A DNA stretch of 55,847 nucleotides from Pseudomonadota bacterium (lineage in GTDB: Bacteria; Pseudomonadota; Gammaproteobacteria; Burkholderiales; SHXO01), in the NCBI GenBank assembly GCA_023430065.1, contig JAEZCG010000228.1, positions 1 to 55,847 on the forward strand, in the 5' to 3' direction. Positions within the stretch are counted from its first letter, which is position 1. The number at the start of each line of letters is the position of its first letter. This document shows positions 30,266 through 41,108 of this stretch, in pieces. The position numbers were made by a program, and so were the translations under genes. The notes beneath the pieces were generated by a model that worked only from the letters and a program-made list of their open reading frames with translations, was not told the DNA's origin and searched no databases.

Positions 30266-31723
30266 ATGAAGAAGCTTTTCATGCTGGTCGCCCTGTTGGG
30301 TGCCGTCGCGTTGACCGCCCCGGTCGGCGCGGAGGAACCGGCAGCCACCACCGACATCACCGCACCCCTGGAGGCAGTTGCCACGCCGGCCGCCACCGAC
30401 GAAGTCGCGCCCACGGTGGACAAAGGGGATGTGGCGTGGATGATGACTGCCACCGTGCTGGTGATCCTCATGACCGTCCCCGGCCTGGCACTGTTCTACG
30501 GCGGCATGGTGCGCACCAAGAACATGCTGTCGATGCTGATGAAGGTGTTCATGACCTTCTGCCTGCTGTCGGTATTGTGGATGGTCTACGGATACTCCGT
30601 GGCGTTCTCCGACGGCAATCAGTTCTTCGGCGGACTGTCCAAGATGTTCCTCGCCGGCGTGACCACCGAGTCGCTCGCGGGCACGTTCAGCAAGGGCATC
30701 TACATCCCGGAATTCCAGTTCATCGTGTTCCAGCTCACGTTTGCGGCGATCACGCCCGCGCTCATCGTAGGCGCCTTTGCCGAGCGCACGCGCTTCGCGG
30801 CCATCCTGCTGTTCATGGTGCTCTGGTTCACCTTCTCCTATCTCCCGATCGCGCGCATGGTGTGGTTCTGGGCCGGTCCCGACGCCATCACCGACGCCGA
30901 GTCCCTGGAGAAAGTGACTGCCACGGCCGGTTGGCTGTGGGCCAAGGGTGCGCTCGATTTCGCCGGCGGCACCGTGGTGCACATCAACGCGGGAATCGCG
31001 GGTCTGGTCGGTGCGCTCGTGCTGGGCAAGCGCCTCGGCTACGGCCGCGAGGCGATGCCGCCGCACTCCCTGACCATGACCATGATCGGCGCCTCCATGC
31101 TGTGGGTCGGCTGGTTCGGCTTCAACGTCGGCTCCAACCTGGAAGCCACCGGTCTGGCGTCCATGGCAATGCTGAACACGCAGGTCGCCGCCGCCATGGC
31201 AGCCCTGGCCTGGATGTTCGGCGAGTGGATCTTCCGCGGCAAGCCGACCATGCTCGGTGCGGCATCCGGCGCGATCGCCGGCCTGGTCGCGATCACCCCG
31301 GCGTGCGGTTTCGTCGGTCCGGTGGGTGCGCTGGTGCTCGGTCTGGTCTCCGGCCTGGTGTGCCTGTGGGCAGTCACGTGGCTCAAGCACAAGCTCGGCT
31401 ACGACGATTCGCTCGACGTGTTCGGCGTGCACTGCGTGGGCGGTATCGTCGGCGCCCTGGGCACCGGCATCTTCGCCGCGCCCTCGCTGGGCGGCTCCGG
31501 CATCTACGACTATGTCGCCAATGCCGCCAGCGGCGACTACTCGATCGCCAGCCAGTTCATGGTGCAACTCACCGGCGTGATCACCACGGTGGTCTGGTCG
31601 GCTGTGGTCTCCTTCGTCGCCTTCAAGATCGTCGACATGGTCGTCGGTCTGCGGGTCAGCGAAGAGCAGGAGCGCGAAGGCCTGGACGAGACCCAGCACG
31701 GCGAGCGCGCCTACCACATGTAA
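30266..31723 (+). CDS. amtB: Ammonium transporter AmtB
   Basis: The 485-residue protein has a cleavable signal peptide (MKKLFMLVALLGAVALTAP), an Ala/Thr-rich linker and eleven membrane helices. The twin pore histidines are in GTVVHINAGIAG and DVFGVHCVGG; the Asp of the recruitment site is in ALDFAGG. It conducts ammonium into the cell and is gated by GlnK. GGGAG precedes the ATG. A strong terminator follows 38 bases after the stop. Confidence 0.96.
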   Translation: MKKLFMLVALLGAVALTAPVGAEEPAATTDITAPLEAVATPAATDEVAPTVDKGDVAWMMTATVLVILMTVPGLALFYGGMVRTKNMLSMLMKVFMTFCLLSVLWMVYGYSVAFSDGNQFFGGLSKMFLAGVTTESLAGTFSKGIYIPEFQFIVFQLTFAAITPALIVGAFAERTRFAAILLFMVLWFTFSYLPIARMVWFWAGPDAITDAESLEKVTATAGWLWAKGALDFAGGTVVHINAGIAGLVGALVLGKRLGYGREAMPPHSLTMTMIGASMLWVGWFGFNVGSNLEATGLASMAMLNTQVAAAMAALAWMFGEWIFRGKPTMLGAASGAIAGLVAITPACGFVGPVGALVLGLVSGLVCLWAVTWLKHKLGYDDSLDVFGVHCVGGIVGALGTGIFAAPSLGGSGIYDYVANAASGDYSIASQFMVQLTGVITTVVWSAVVSFVAFKIVDMVVGLRVSEEQEREGLDETQHGERAYHM

Positions 31724-31761
31724 CCGCTTATCTCCTCCTCCGGTCGCTCATCACCGGTTCA

Positions 31762-31789
31762 GGGGCGCCCTTCGGGGCGCCCCTTTTTT
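31762..31789 (+). terminator. Intrinsic terminator after amtB
   Basis: GGGGCGCC (31762-31769) pairs with GGCGCCCC (31776-31783) around a six-base loop, followed directly by six T. It closes the glnK-amtB unit. The next 197 bases to the AI-2E transporter gene hold nothing I can identify. Confidence 0.92.
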
Positions 31790-31986
31790 GTCTTCTGCGC
31801 GCGCGCGTGGCACAGTGTGCTCGCAAGGAACCGGGCCGCACCCGCCAGGCAGGGGCGGCGGCACGCCGGCCGACGAATCGGGTCGAAGGAGAAGTCCGTG
31901 CTGAGGGTGGGAACGCTCGGGGACATCGGGCAGCGCGCACGCGCGGGGTCCGGACCAGTTCGCCTGATCCAGCGCGCCCGTGCCGC

Positions 31987-33114
31987 ATGCCTCCCTTGAA
32001 CATCAGGCCCTCGCCACACGTCGAGCAGCTGATACGGCTGCTGGTCGCGGGCGCGCTACTGGGCGGAAGCCTGTACGTCCTGATGCCACTGCTCGCGCCC
32101 ATCGTCTGGGCGGCGATCTTCGTCATCTCCACCTGGCCGCTGTACGTGCGGCTGCAACGCCGGGTGCGCAACGCGAACGTGGCCGCGACGCTGGGCGCCC
32201 TTGCGCTGCTGGTGATGTTCGCCGTGCCCATCGCGCTGATGGCGACCTCACTGGTGGATCTGGGCAACTCCGCCCTCGAGTACAGCCGCACGCGTGAATT
32301 GCCCGGCGCACCGGCGTTCATCGCCGGACTGCCGTGGATCGGCCAGACCATCGCCCGCCGCTGGAATGAGGCGGTGGCCGACTTGCCCACCTTCGTCGCG
32401 TCCCTGCGCCAGTACGAACCGCAGCTGCGCGAACTCCTGCTGCGCATCGGACGAGGGCTGGGCCAATCGGTGATCCTGCTTCTGCTCGCCGCGGTGTTCG
32501 CCTTCTTCCTGTTTCGCGACGGCGCGCGCATCGGTTCCACGTTGGAGCGCGCTGCCATCCGCATCGATGCGCTGCGCGGGTTGAAGCTGCTCGAGGTGGC
32601 AGGCGCCACCACCCGCTCCGTGGTCTACGGGATCGTGGGCACCGCAGCCACGCAGGGTGCCCTGGCGGCGATCGGGCTGGCCATCGCGAGCGTGCCGGCG
32701 CCGCTGCTCTTGGGGCTGTTCACCGGCATGCTCGCGCTGATACCCATCGGCCTCACCGGCGTGATCATGCTGCCCGCCTGCGTCTGGCTGTTTCTCGAGG
32801 GCAGGCCCGCCTGGGGCATATTCCTGACGTTGTGGGCGGTGTTCGTGGTCGGCGGCGTGGACAACTTCCTGCGCCCGTTGCTCATCAGCCGGGGCAGCAG
32901 GCTTCCGCTGGCCATCGTGCTCACGGGGGTCCTCGGTGGACTGCTGACGATGGGCGTGCTCGGCATCTTCATCGGCGCCGTGCTGCTCGGTGTGGCGTAC
33001 GTGATGCTGCGCGAGTGGGTCGATGCGGTACCCGTACCGGCCGCGCCGGCGATCGAGACCGGCGTCGCACAGACGACCGACGAGCCGCCGCCGGATCAAC
33101 CGCGCCCGCGATAG
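31987..33114 (+). CDS. AI-2E family transporter (PerM/YdiK type)
   Basis: The 375-residue protein has about eight membrane segments with the family pattern: an N-terminal pair, a long amphipathic stretch (about 90-160), then a cluster of helices ending with the [15 protein letters not shown] motif and a final [18 protein letters not shown] helix. The tail is Pro-rich. Members export autoinducer-2, act as Na+/H+ antiporters or have unknown cargo, so the name does not define a substrate. The start lacks a clear ribosome binding site. Its last 19 bases overlap queF on the other strand. Confidence 0.9.
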   Translation: MPPLNIRPSPHVEQLIRLLVAGALLGGSLYVLMPLLAPIVWAAIFVISTWPLYVRLQRRVRNANVAATLGALALLVMFAVPIALMATSLVDLGNSALEYSRTRELPGAPAFIAGLPWIGQTIARRWNEAVADLPTFVASLRQYEPQLRELLLRIGRGLGQSVILLLLAAVFAFFLFRDGARIGSTLERAAIRIDALRGLKLLEVAGATTRSVVYGIVGTAATQGALAAIGLAIASVPAPLLLGLFTGMLALIPIGLTGVIMLPACVWLFLEGRPAWGIFLTLWAVFVVGGVDNFLRPLLISRGSRLPLAIVLTGVLGGLLTMGVLGIFIGAVLLGVAYVMLREWVDAVPVPAAPAIETGVAQTTDEPPPDQPRPR

Positions 33115-33569
33115 CCCGGCACGCCCTGCTCGGGTATCCAGACCGCCCGCGGCGCCGCACCGGTTTGCCAGAACACGTCGATCGGCATGCCGCCGCGCGG
33201 ATACCAGTAGCCGCCGATGCGCAGCCACCGCGGCGAGAGCAGGGCGACCAGACGTTTGCCGATGGCGATCGTGCAGTCTTCGTGGAACGCACCGTGGTTG
33301 CGATAGCTGCCGAGGTAGAGCTTGAGCGACTTGCTCTCGACCAGCCAGCGCCCGGGCACGTAGTCGATCACGAGGTGTGCGAAGTCCGGCTGTCCGGTGA
33401 TCGGACACAGCGAGGTGAACTCCGGTGCGCTGAAGCGCACCAGATAGCGCTCGGCCGGATGCGGATTGGGTACGCGCTCGAGTCGCGCCGTTTCCGGCGA
33501 TTCGGGTGGAACGACAGCTCGCCCCAACTGCGCGAGCGGGGGATGCACGGAGGTCTTCCTGGCGGGCAT
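33096..33569 (-). CDS. queF: NADPH-dependent 7-cyano-7-deazaguanine reductase
   Basis: QueF reduces preQ0 to preQ1 in queuosine synthesis. The 157-residue, short (YkvM-type) form has the catalytic Cys55 and Asp62 in [14 protein letters not shown] and the substrate-binding [18 protein letters not shown] block. It follows the XRE-cupin gene by 12 bases on the same strand and may be carried by read-through from the methylamine operon, though no functional link is evident. Confidence 0.95.
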   Translation of the reverse strand: MPARKTSVHPPLAQLGRAVVPPESPETARLERVPNPHPAERYLVRFSAPEFTSLCPITGQPDFAHLVIDYVPGRWLVESKSLKLYLGSYRNHGAFHEDCTIAIGKRLVALLSPRWLRIGGYWYPRGGMPIDVFWQTGAAPRAVWIPEQGVPGYRGRG

Positions 33570-33581
33570 GGTTCCGGTTCC

Positions 33582-34217
33582 TCAGGCTGCTGTGGCGTCG
33601 TCACCGTAGATGATGACCGAGAGCATCTTGATCGGTACCTCGATCAAGCGCTCCGGGCCGTGAGGGATGTCGCCCCTGAAAGTCAATGCATCTCCCGGCT
33701 CGAGCACGTGCGTTTCCTTGCCGTGCCGGTACTCGATCTTGCCCTGCAGGAGGTAGATGAACTCGGTGCCAGGATGTTCGAACCGCGGAAACACCTCGCT
33801 CGCGTCGTCCATGGTCACGAGAAAGGGTTCGAAGCTGCGTCGCGGCCCCTTGTCGTAGGCCAGGAGATGATAGGTGTGTCCGCGTCTGGTGCCGCGTCTG
33901 ACGACCTCCATTCCCGTCCCTTGCTTCACGAGCTGCGCGCCCCCGCCGCCCGAGTCGAAATCGCGGAACAGCTGCGCGATGGAAACACCGAGCACGCGCG
34001 CCAGCCTGAGCAGGGTGTCGAGACTGCTGGTCGCCTGGCCATTCTCGATCTTCGAGAGCATTCCGCGGCTGATCCGTGCCTGGGCCGCCACGTCCGCAAT
34101 GGTCAAACGCTGTCGTTGCCGCAACTCCCGGATGGTATGGCCCAGATGGCGCTCCAACTGGCCATCCGGGTCGCTGTCTCCCACCTCCGGGACTGCGGTT
34201 TTCCGATGCGAGACCAT
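33582..34217 (-). CDS. XRE family regulator with C-terminal cupin domain
   Basis: The 211-residue protein has an HTH_XRE domain at about 28-84 (LRQRQRLTIADVAAQARISRG then MLSKIENG) and a cupin_2 domain at about 130-205 (EHPGTEFIYLLQGKIEY, LEPGDALTF, IPHGPERL). This architecture is typical of ligand-sensing repressors or activators of amine and amino-acid catabolism such as PuuR-like proteins. The start follows the fhs stop by five bases. As last gene of the methylamine block it is the natural candidate to bind the inverted repeat at 45767-45785; that pairing is inference. Confidence 0.88.
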   Translation of the reverse strand: MVSHRKTAVPEVGDSDPDGQLERHLGHTIRELRQRQRLTIADVAAQARISRGMLSKIENGQATSSLDTLLRLARVLGVSIAQLFRDFDSGGGGAQLVKQGTGMEVVRRGTRRGHTYHLLAYDKGPRRSFEPFLVTMDDASEVFPRFEHPGTEFIYLLQGKIEYRHGKETHVLEPGDALTFRGDIPHGPERLIEVPIKMLSVIIYGDDATAA

Positions 34218-34222
34218 GCGCG

Positions 34223-35899
34223 TCAGAACAAGCCCACTACCTTGCCGTCCTCGCTCATGTCGATTCTCTCGGCCGACGGCGATTTCGGCAGTCCGGGCAT
34301 CGTCATGATATCCCCGCAGATCATCACGACGAACTCTGCGCCGGCGGCCAGACGCACTTCGCGCACGTTGACCACGTGTCCCGACGGCGCCCCTTTGAGC
34401 GACGGATCGGTCGAGAACGAGTACTGGGTCTTCGCCACGCATACCGGGTAGTGCCCGAAGCCGTCCTCCTCGAGCTTGCGGATCTGCGCGCGCACCTTGG
34501 CGTCGGCGGAGATGTCGGCGGCCCCGTAGATCTTCGTCGCGACCGCTTTCATCTTGTCCCACAGCGGCTGGCTGTCGTCGTACACGAAGCGAAAGTCGGA
34601 CGGCGTCCGCTCGACGATGTCGACCACGGCGTGTGCCACCTCCTCCGCACCCTTGCCGCCCTCGGCCCAGTGACGGGCGAGCACGACCGGCGCCTCGTGA
34701 TGCGCCATCTTGCGCTGGAGCAGGTCGACCTCGGCCTGGGTGTCGTGCGTGAAATGGTTGATTGCGATCACGCAGGGCAGCCCGAAGTGGTTGCGCACGT
34801 TGTTCACGTGACGCTCCAGATTGGCGATGCCCTTCTCCAGCGCCGCGAGATTCTCCTGGTTCAGGTCCTTCAACTCGACGCCGCCGTGGAACTTCAGGGC
34901 CCGGATGGTGGCGACCAGCACCACCGCGTCGGGGCGCAGGCCGCTCTTGCGGCACTTGATGTCCACGAACTTCTCGGCACCGAGGTCCGCACCGAAACCC
35001 GCTTCGGTGACGACGTAATCGGCGAGCTTGAGGCTGGCCTTGGTGGCGATGACCGAGTTGCAGCCGTGCGCGATGTTGGCGAACGGACCGCCGTGCAGGA
35101 TCGCGGGATTGTTCTCCAGCGTCTGCACCAGGTTGGGCTTGATCGCGTCTTTCAGCAGGACCGTCATGGCGCCGTCGGCCTTCAGGTCACGCGCCCGGAC
35201 CGGCTTCTGGTCGCGCGTGTAGCCGACCACGATATTGCCCAGGCGCTGCCTGAGGTCGTGCAGCGACGTGGCGAGGCAGAAGATCGCCATCACCTCGGAG
35301 GCCACCACGATGTCGAAGCCGTCCTCGCGCGGATAGCCGTTCGCCGCACCGCCCAGCGAGACCACGATGTCGCGCAGCGCGCGGTCGTTCATGTCGACCA
35401 CCCGCTTCCAGGCGATCCGGCGCACGTCGATGCCCAGTTCGTTGCCGTGATGGATATGGTTGTCCACCATGGCGGCGAGCAGGTTGTTGGCGAGCGCGAT
35501 GGCACTGAAGTCGCCGGTGAAGTGCAGGTTGATGTCCTCCATCGGCACCACCTGCGCATAGCCGCCGCCTGCCGCGCCACCCTTGACTCCGAACACGGGA
35601 CCCAGCGACGGTTCACGCAGGCAGATCACGGTCCGCTTGCCGATGCGGTTGAGCGCATCGCCGAGGCCGACCGTGGTGGTCGTCTTGCCCTCGCCGGCCG
35701 GCGTGGGACTGATGGCAGTCACCAGGACCAGCTTGCCGTCCTTGCGATCCTTCAGGGACTCGAGGTAGTCCAGCGATATCTTGGCCTTGTAGTGGCCGTA
35801 GGGTTCCAGCGCATCGTCCGGTATGCCCAGGCGCTCGGCCGCCAGGGTGGAAATGCGCTGCATGCGCGCGCGCTGCGCGATGTCGATGTCGGTCGGCAA
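34223..35899 (-). CDS. fhs: Formate-tetrahydrofolate ligase
   Basis: Fhs couples formate, ATP and tetrahydrofolate to 10-formyl-tetrahydrofolate. The 558-residue protein shows the P-loop [39 protein letters not shown], and [11 protein letters not shown] motifs. The start is a TTG at 35899: it has GGAG six bases upstream and gives the standard MPTDIDIAQ opening. In methylotrophs this enzyme moves C1 units between the tetrahydrofolate pool and formate, which fits methylene-tetrahydrofolate release from the N-methylglutamate dehydrogenase encoded upstream. The 130-base gap to mgsC contains a GCAATTATTGC palindrome (35999-36009). Confidence 0.96.
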   Translation of the reverse strand: MPTDIDIAQRARMQRISTLAAERLGIPDDALEPYGHYKAKISLDYLESLKDRKDGKLVLVTAISPTPAGEGKTTTTVGLGDALNRIGKRTVICLREPSLGPVFGVKGGAAGGGYAQVVPMEDINLHFTGDFSAIALANNLLAAMVDNHIHHGNELGIDVRRIAWKRVVDMNDRALRDIVVSLGGAANGYPREDGFDIVVASEVMAIFCLATSLHDLRQRLGNIVVGYTRDQKPVRARDLKADGAMTVLLKDAIKPNLVQTLENNPAILHGGPFANIAHGCNSVIATKASLKLADYVVTEAGFGADLGAEKFVDIKCRKSGLRPDAVVLVATIRALKFHGGVELKDLNQENLAALEKGIANLERHVNNVRNHFGLPCVIAINHFTHDTQAEVDLLQRKMAHHEAPVVLARHWAEGGKGAEEVAHAVVDIVERTPSDFRFVYDDSQPLWDKMKAVATKIYGAADISADAKVRAQIRKLEEDGFGHYPVCVAKTQYSFSTDPSLKGAPSGHVVNVREVRLAAGAEFVVMICGDIMTMPGLPKSPSAERIDMSEDGKVVGLF

Positions 35900-36029
35900 G
35901 GGAAACTCCGCTTGGTCGTGCCCGCGCCCCTGCAGGAGTATGAACTGGTGCGCGCTCGGCGAACCTCGCAGGCAGGCGTGCGGCGATTGGAAACGGCCGC
36001 AATTATTGCAGGTCTCCTCGCCCCCGGCT

Positions 36030-37394
36030 TCAGCCCTCGCGCCAACCCGGGATCCAGCTCGTTCCAGCCAGCGGCACCCGCGCCATCGCCGCCGCCTCGA
36101 CGGTCAGCGCCACCAGATCCTCGCGCTCGAGGTGATGCACGTTGGACTTCCCGCACGCGCGCGCAATCGTGGTCAGCTCCATGTTCAGGGTCTTGAAGTA
36201 ATTGCGCAGGCGCTTCGCGCCGACCTCGGGCTGCAGCCGCTGCTCCAGGACCTCGTCCTGCGTCGTGATGCCCACCGGGCACTTGCCGGTGTGACAGTGA
36301 TGGCAGAAGCCCGGCCGCGTGCCGATCCGCTCGTAGTCGTTGATCGCGAGCCGGTGCTGACCGTCCTGGACATAGGACTCGCTGTTGCATCCCAGTGCGT
36401 ACAACACACCCTGTCCAATCGACACGGCATCCGCCCCCATCGCCAGGGCCTTGGCCACGTCGGCGCCGCTGCGGATGCCGCCCGACACGATCAGTTGCAC
36501 GGTTCCCCGCATGTTCATGTCCTCGAGCGCGTCGACCGCCTGGCGCACGGCAGCCAGCGTGGGAATGCCCACATGCTCGATGAACACGGTCTGCGTGGCG
36601 GCGGTACCGCCCTGCATGCCGTCGACGACCACGACGTCCGCGCCGGAGTGCACCGCCAGCTTCACGTCGTTGAACGTGCGCGTCGCACCCACCTTGACGT
36701 AGACCGGCACGTTCCAGTCGGTGATCTCGCGCAGTTCCTTGATCTTGATCGCGAGATCGTCCGGCCCGGTCCAGTCCGGATGGCGGCAGGCCGAGCGCTG
36801 ATCGATGCCGGCCGGCAGCGTGCGCATGCCGGCCACCCGCGCACTGACCTTCTGGCCCAGCAGCATTCCCCCGCCCCCCGGCTTGGCGCCCTGGCCGATC
36901 ACCACCTCGATCGCATCGGCCTTGCGCACGTCGTCCGGCTTGAAGCCATACCGGGACGGCAGGCACTGGTAGACCAGCGTCTTGGACGAGAGGCGCTCTT
37001 CCGGGGTCATGCCGCCATCGCCGGTGGTGGTCGACGTACCCAGCTCGCTCGCTGCGCGCCCAAGTGCCTCCTTGACGTTGGCCGAGAGCGATCCGAAGCT
37101 CATGCCCGCCATGGTGATCGGCATGGCAAGCTCGATCGGCCTCTTCGCGAAACGCGTGCCCAGCAGGGTCGTCGTCACGCACTTCTCCCGGTAGCCTTCC
37201 AGCGGGTAGCGCGAGTTGGAGGCGGCGAGGAACACGAGGTCGTCGAAGTGCGGCACGTGCCGCTTGGCGCCCAGGCCGCGAATCTCGTACAGCCCGGTTG
37301 CGGCGGCATGCTGGATGTAGTCGATCGTCTTGCGATCGAAGCTTCGGCTCTCCTCGAGGGAGAGGTGTTTAGGCAGTTCGTTGGGATGCGTCAT
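36030..37394 (-). CDS. mgsC: N-methylglutamate synthase subunit C (glutamate synthase-like FMN domain)
   Basis: The 454-residue protein matches the central and FMN-binding domains of glutamate synthase: [42 protein letters not shown], and a 3Fe-4S-type Cys cluster CHHCHTGKC near residue 365. In the Mgs complex it uses the C1-amine or ammonia from the amidotransferase subunit MgsA to build N-methylglutamate from glutamylmethylamide-derived methylamine and 2-oxoglutarate. It starts 16 bases after mgsB and is followed by fhs after 130 bases. Context with mgsA, mgsB and gmaS rules out ordinary gltB. Confidence 0.92.
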   Translation of the reverse strand: MTHPNELPKHLSLEESRSFDRKTIDYIQHAAATGLYEIRGLGAKRHVPHFDDLVFLAASNSRYPLEGYREKCVTTTLLGTRFAKRPIELAMPITMAGMSFGSLSANVKEALGRAASELGTSTTTGDGGMTPEERLSSKTLVYQCLPSRYGFKPDDVRKADAIEVVIGQGAKPGGGGMLLGQKVSARVAGMRTLPAGIDQRSACRHPDWTGPDDLAIKIKELREITDWNVPVYVKVGATRTFNDVKLAVHSGADVVVVDGMQGGTAATQTVFIEHVGIPTLAAVRQAVDALEDMNMRGTVQLIVSGGIRSGADVAKALAMGADAVSIGQGVLYALGCNSESYVQDGQHRLAINDYERIGTRPGFCHHCHTGKCPVGITTQDEVLEQRLQPEVGAKRLRNYFKTLNMELTTIARACGKSNVHHLEREDLVALTVEAAAMARVPLAGTSWIPGWREG

Positions 37395-37410
37395 CTTCTT
37401 GAGTCCGCGA

Positions 37411-38130
37411 TCAATACTCCTGGTTCGCGTCCGCGTTCCAGTGATAGAGCATGCGTGCCGAGCTCACGCGCTTGAACTGCTTGGGGTCGTAGGCGAAGCC
37501 GGCCTTGTTCAGCAACGAACCCAGCCGTTCCACATCGTCCTGCGTCATCTCCTCGATCTTGGCGTCGGCGCCGAGCGAGGCGATCTTTCCGCGCACGTAG
37601 ATCACCGCTTCGTACAGGGAATCGCCGAGCGCATCCCCGGCATCGCCGCACACGACCAGTGTCCCGGCCTGCGCCATGAAGGCGGAGAAGTCTCCGACGC
37701 TGCCGCCCACCACGATGTCGATGCCCTTCATCGAGATCCCGCAGCGCAGGCTCGCATCTGCGTCGATGACCAACAGGCCGCCGTGCGCAGCGGCGCCGGC
37801 CGACACCGACGCATAACCTTTCACGCGCACCTCGCCGGAGGTCATGCCCTCCGCGACCCCTGGCCCGGCATTGCCATGCACCGTGACGCTGGCGAGCTGG
37901 TTCATGCCAGCCGCGTAGTAGCCCGCATGCCCCTCGATGTCCACGTGCACGTTCGCGTTCAGACCCACGGCAATGCTGTGCGCGCCGTCGGGATTGAGCA
38001 CGCGCACCCGCTTCACGCCGGCGACATCGCCGTGCAGGAACTGATTCAACTCGCGCAACGGCTGCTTCTCGAGATCGAACACCACTTCCCCCTCGCGCAG
38101 CCGGCGGTCGCGTTCCATCACGCTCGCCAT
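37411..38130 (-). CDS. mgsB: N-methylglutamate synthase subunit B (GXGXG domain)
   Basis: This 239-residue protein corresponds to the GXGXG beta-helix domain at the C terminus of glutamate synthase. Repeated turns such as GLNANVHVDIEGHAGYYAA, GMTSGEVRVKGYASVSAGA and GGSVGDFSAFMAQ show it. It is a structural subunit thought to hold the MgsA and MgsC active sites together. GAGGAG eight bases upstream fixes the ATG at 38130, so it overlaps mgsA by 13 bases. It ends 16 bases before mgsC. Confidence 0.9.
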   Translation of the reverse strand: MASVMERDRRLREGEVVFDLEKQPLRELNQFLHGDVAGVKRVRVLNPDGAHSIAVGLNANVHVDIEGHAGYYAAGMNQLASVTVHGNAGPGVAEGMTSGEVRVKGYASVSAGAAAHGGLLVIDADASLRCGISMKGIDIVVGGSVGDFSAFMAQAGTLVVCGDAGDALGDSLYEAVIYVRGKIASLGADAKIEEMTQDDVERLGSLLNKAGFAYDPKQFKRVSSARMLYHWNADANQEY

Positions 38131-39014
38131 ACGTGCATCTCCTCGGGTGCGGGCTCGAAAATCTTCGCGTTCTTGATGTCCGGAAGCTTCGCCAGGGAGC
38201 GGAACTCCGAGGCGATTGCCACGTACTGGTCGTTCTCCGCAACCACCGCCGGCTTGCAGGCGAAGGCGTCGCGCACCAGGGCCAGTTCGTCGCGCGTGCC
38301 CATCAGGAAGGTGAAGAAGCCGTCCAGTTCTTCGAAGCCCTTGTGAATCGCGGCGGGCAGGTCGTCGCCCTCGCGCATGCGCCACTCGAAGTAACGGCAG
38401 GCTGCCTCGGTGTCGTTGTCGGTCTCGAACTCGATGCCCAAAGGCTCGAGCTTTCGGCGGATCGAAAACGGGTTCGAGAGCGAACCGTTGTGCACCAGAC
38501 ACCAATCCTTGCCGGCGGTGAACGGATGTGCGTGCGCGGGCGTGACGGCGGACTCCGTGGCCATGCGCGTGTGCCCGACCAGGTGCGTGCCCTTCAAGTG
38601 CGCGAAGTCGTAGCGGGCCGCGACCTCGCCGGGCGTTCCCGTGTCCTTGTACAGATCGATGCGCTGCCCGACCGAGAGCAGGTGCACCTGCGGGAACGCC
38701 TGCTTGAGCCAGTCCTTCACCTTCTCGGCCGGGGCCATGCTCTCGAGGATGGCGTGGTTCACCTGGACGGACACGCGCGTGTCCTTGCCGAGCGCGTGGC
38801 GCACGGCGTCCTCGAAGGCGATCCAGTCGAAGTCGGCCCTCGCGCAGTACACGCTGAACTTGAGCCATGCCTCGGCCACCGGTGCCGTGAACACCGCGAG
38901 ACCGGCTGAATCCGGTCCGCGCTCGGTCATGCCGAGCAGCATCGGCATCATCAACTCGCCGAGCCGCTCATGCAACTCGGGTTTCTTCACCAGCAGTCCT
39001 ACGATTCCGCACAT
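38118..39014 (-). CDS. mgsA: N-methylglutamate synthase subunit A (class II glutamine amidotransferase)
   Basis: The 298-residue protein begins MCGIVG, giving the N-terminal nucleophile Cys2 of class II amidotransferases after Met removal, and contains GHTRMATESAVT, HNGSLSNP and ETDNDTEA motifs. In the Mgs complex it hydrolyses gamma-glutamylmethylamide and channels methylamine to MgsC. It lies 49 bases downstream of gmaS and overlaps mgsB. The same domain occurs in GltB and PurF, but it is encoded separately here, as in N-methylglutamate clusters. Confidence 0.93.
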   Translation of the reverse strand: MCGIVGLLVKKPELHERLGELMMPMLLGMTERGPDSAGLAVFTAPVAEAWLKFSVYCARADFDWIAFEDAVRHALGKDTRVSVQVNHAILESMAPAEKVKDWLKQAFPQVHLLSVGQRIDLYKDTGTPGEVAARYDFAHLKGTHLVGHTRMATESAVTPAHAHPFTAGKDWCLVHNGSLSNPFSIRRKLEPLGIEFETDNDTEAACRYFEWRMREGDDLPAAIHKGFEELDGFFTFLMGTRDELALVRDAFACKPAVVAENDQYVAIASEFRSLAKLPDIKNAKIFEPAPEEMHVWRA

Positions 39015-39063
39015 GTTGTCGACTCATCCTAGACGCGCGCCGCAGACCGCGGCGCCGCAATGA

Positions 39064-40398
39064 TCAGAAGAACTCCAGGAAGCGCTGACGCTCCCACTCG
39101 GAGACGTGACGCGAGTACTCCACCCACTCCATGCGCTTGACGGCGAGGAACTCCGCAGAGAGCGCCTCGCCGAGGGCCCCACGCAGCAGGTCGTCCTTCT
39201 CGAACTCGTCCAGCGCCTCCTTCAGGCTCTGCGGCAGCAACTTGACGCCCGCCTCGTCCAGTTGCGCCTGCGACCAGGTGTAGAGGTTCTCGTTGATCGG
39301 CTTGCCGGGATCGAGCTTGCGCGCCACGCCGTCCATGCCGGCCGCCAGAATTGCCGCGGTGGCGAGGTAGGGGTTGCAGGCACCGTCTGGCAGGCGCATC
39401 TCGAGGCGCCCGTAGGGGATGCGCACGCATGCGGTGCGATTGTTGTTGCCGTAGGCGATGTACGCAGGCGCCCAGGTCGCCCCGGACAGGGACCGGCCGA
39501 CCACCAGCCGCTTGTACGAGTTGACCGTGGGCGCGACGACGGCGGCCAGGGCACGCGCGTGCGCCAGGACGCCGCCAAGGAAGTGGTAGGCCATCGGCGA
39601 CAGGCCCAGCCCGTTCCTGTCACGGTCGTCGTGGAACAGATTCTTCACCGACTTGCTGCCCATCGACATGTGGAAGTGGGCGCCGGTGCCGGTGCGATCC
39701 GAGAACGGCTTTGGCATGAAGCTGGCGATCAGCCCCATCGACCTGGCGATTTCTGAGGCTGCCATCTTGACCATGATGAGACGATCGGCCGAGGTCAGCG
39801 CATCGCCGTAGGTGAAGTTCACCTCGAACTGCCCATTCGCGTCTTCGTGATCGATCTGGTAGACGTCGACACCCACGCTCTGCAGGGAGGCCACGAGCTT
39901 GTCGAGGAACTCGGCCGAACGGGCCAGCCCCTTGTAGTCGTAGCAGGGCTTGTCCAGCGTATCACTTTCGTCCGCCGGCGCGATGCTGCCGTCCGCATGC
40001 TTCCTGAACAGCATGAACTCCGGCTCGATGCCGGTGTAGAGCGTATACCCCTGCTCGGCAAGCGCAGCCAGCTGGCGCTTGAGCACGATCCGCGAACAGT
40101 ACTCGTAGGGTGCGCCGTTCACGTAGCCGTCGCACGCGATGCGCGCGAAGCCGGGCATCCAGGGCACGAGGTCGAGGGTGGACAGGTCGCCCTTGGCCAT
40201 GTAGTCGGGGCCGTGCGGTCCCATGCCCAAGCCCCAGAGCGCGAAGCCGGCGAACCCGGCGCCTTCCCCGAGGATCATGTCCAGATGTCTGGCAGGAACG
40301 GCCTTGGCCTTCGCCGCGCCGTGGATGTCCACGAACTGGGCGAGGATGTACTTGACGTCCTGCTGGTCGAGGAACTGCTTGGCTTCCGATGGAGTCAT
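39064..40398 (-). CDS. gmaS: Gamma-glutamylmethylamide synthetase
   Basis: GmaS condenses glutamate and methylamine with ATP. The 444-residue protein is a glutamine synthetase-fold enzyme of type [36 protein letters not shown] and [14 protein letters not shown] match the metal- and ATP-binding motifs. The GmaS-typical opening [28 protein letters not shown], given here in parts, precedes the catalytic core. The ATG at 40398 has GGAGG six bases upstream. Its place between mgdD and mgsA separates it from ordinary glnA. It is the entry step of methylamine use in this operon. Confidence 0.95.
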   Translation of the reverse strand: MTPSEAKQFLDQQDVKYILAQFVDIHGAAKAKAVPARHLDMILGEGAGFAGFALWGLGMGPHGPDYMAKGDLSTLDLVPWMPGFARIACDGYVNGAPYEYCSRIVLKRQLAALAEQGYTLYTGIEPEFMLFRKHADGSIAPADESDTLDKPCYDYKGLARSAEFLDKLVASLQSVGVDVYQIDHEDANGQFEVNFTYGDALTSADRLIMVKMAASEIARSMGLIASFMPKPFSDRTGTGAHFHMSMGSKSVKNLFHDDRDRNGLGLSPMAYHFLGGVLAHARALAAVVAPTVNSYKRLVVGRSLSGATWAPAYIAYGNNNRTACVRIPYGRLEMRLPDGACNPYLATAAILAAGMDGVARKLDPGKPINENLYTWSQAQLDEAGVKLLPQSLKEALDEFEKDDLLRGALGEALSAEFLAVKRMEWVEYSRHVSEWERQRFLEFF

Positions 40399-40430
40399 GC
40401 GACCCTCCGCAACGTTTCTGATCCGTTCGT

Positions 40431-41108
40431 CTACACCGCCATCGTCGGCAGCGACGCCGCCTCCGGGATCACATCCGCGATCCCGGCTGCGCCGCCGCCC
40501 AGGTCGCCGGCCACTTCCAGCAGCGTCTCCCACAGATACGCGCCAAACGTGCCGTCGCACCAGATGCGATAGCAGAGGTCATTGCCCAGGGGTTGCTTCA
40601 GTATCGTCACGCCGACCCCCACCATGCTGGTCAACGTGACCTCCCGGTTCTGCGCCGGAATGTCGTGGATGTTCACGTTGCACGTCTGCAGCCACAGCTC
40701 GCGCAAGTTGTCCCCGCGCAGCAGGAGCGCGCAGTCCTGCCGCAACACCGGGTAGACGCCCGGCGCCGGCTCGCGTAGGGCGAGCACGAGGTCCTGCGCC
40801 TGCGTGTCGTTCCAGGCGCTCTCGATCAGGAACTCGCTGCGACCCAGTCGTGCCACCAGGCCCGCGCGCGCTGTCGCGCACCATCGGTTCGGAGCGTCCG
40901 GAACGGGCAGGCCGCGCGCCGCGAGCCAGTCCGCCGCTGCGGGCCCTTTGAGCCCACAGCGCAGCAGCGCACTGACGTCCGCGACCGCGGGGTCAGGTCT
41001 TGTCGCTGCGGACATGCGCAATGGAATCGGCATGCCATGGAGCTGGCACCATGCGGCGGCTCTGTCGGCGTGTATCGCATGCAGCGGACTGGAACGCGAG
41101 GCTGTCAT
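40431..41108 (-). CDS. mgdD: N-methylglutamate dehydrogenase subunit D (sarcosine oxidase gamma-like)
   Basis: The 225-residue protein is similar to the gamma subunit of heterotetrameric sarcosine oxidase (SoxG): a short GcvT-like fold with [21 protein letters not shown] near residue 50 and [15 protein letters not shown] in the middle. It has no cofactor motif and stabilises the complex. The ATG overlaps the mgdC stop by four bases (ATGA). gmaS follows after 32 bases. Confidence 0.9.
   Translation of the reverse strand: MTASRSSPLHAIHADRAAAWCQLHGMPIPLRMSAATRPDPAVADVSALLRCGLKGPAAADWLAARGLPVPDAPNRWCATARAGLVARLGRSEFLIESAWNDTQAQDLVLALREPAPGVYPVLRQDCALLLRGDNLRELWLQTCNVNIHDIPAQNREVTLTSMVGVGVTILKQPLGNDLCYRIWCDGTFGAYLWETLLEVAGDLGGGAAGIADVIPEAASLPTMAV

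Noticed and set aside
35999..36009. GCAATTATTGC palindrome between mgsC and fhs as an operator or separate fhs promoter
   Set aside because: It is short, unlike the mgd repeat, and no good -35/-10 pair fits; kept only as a remark.
39064..40398. Ordinary glutamine synthetase glnA
   Set aside because: Type III-like sequence and the position between mgdD and mgsA fit gamma-glutamylmethylamide synthetase better.
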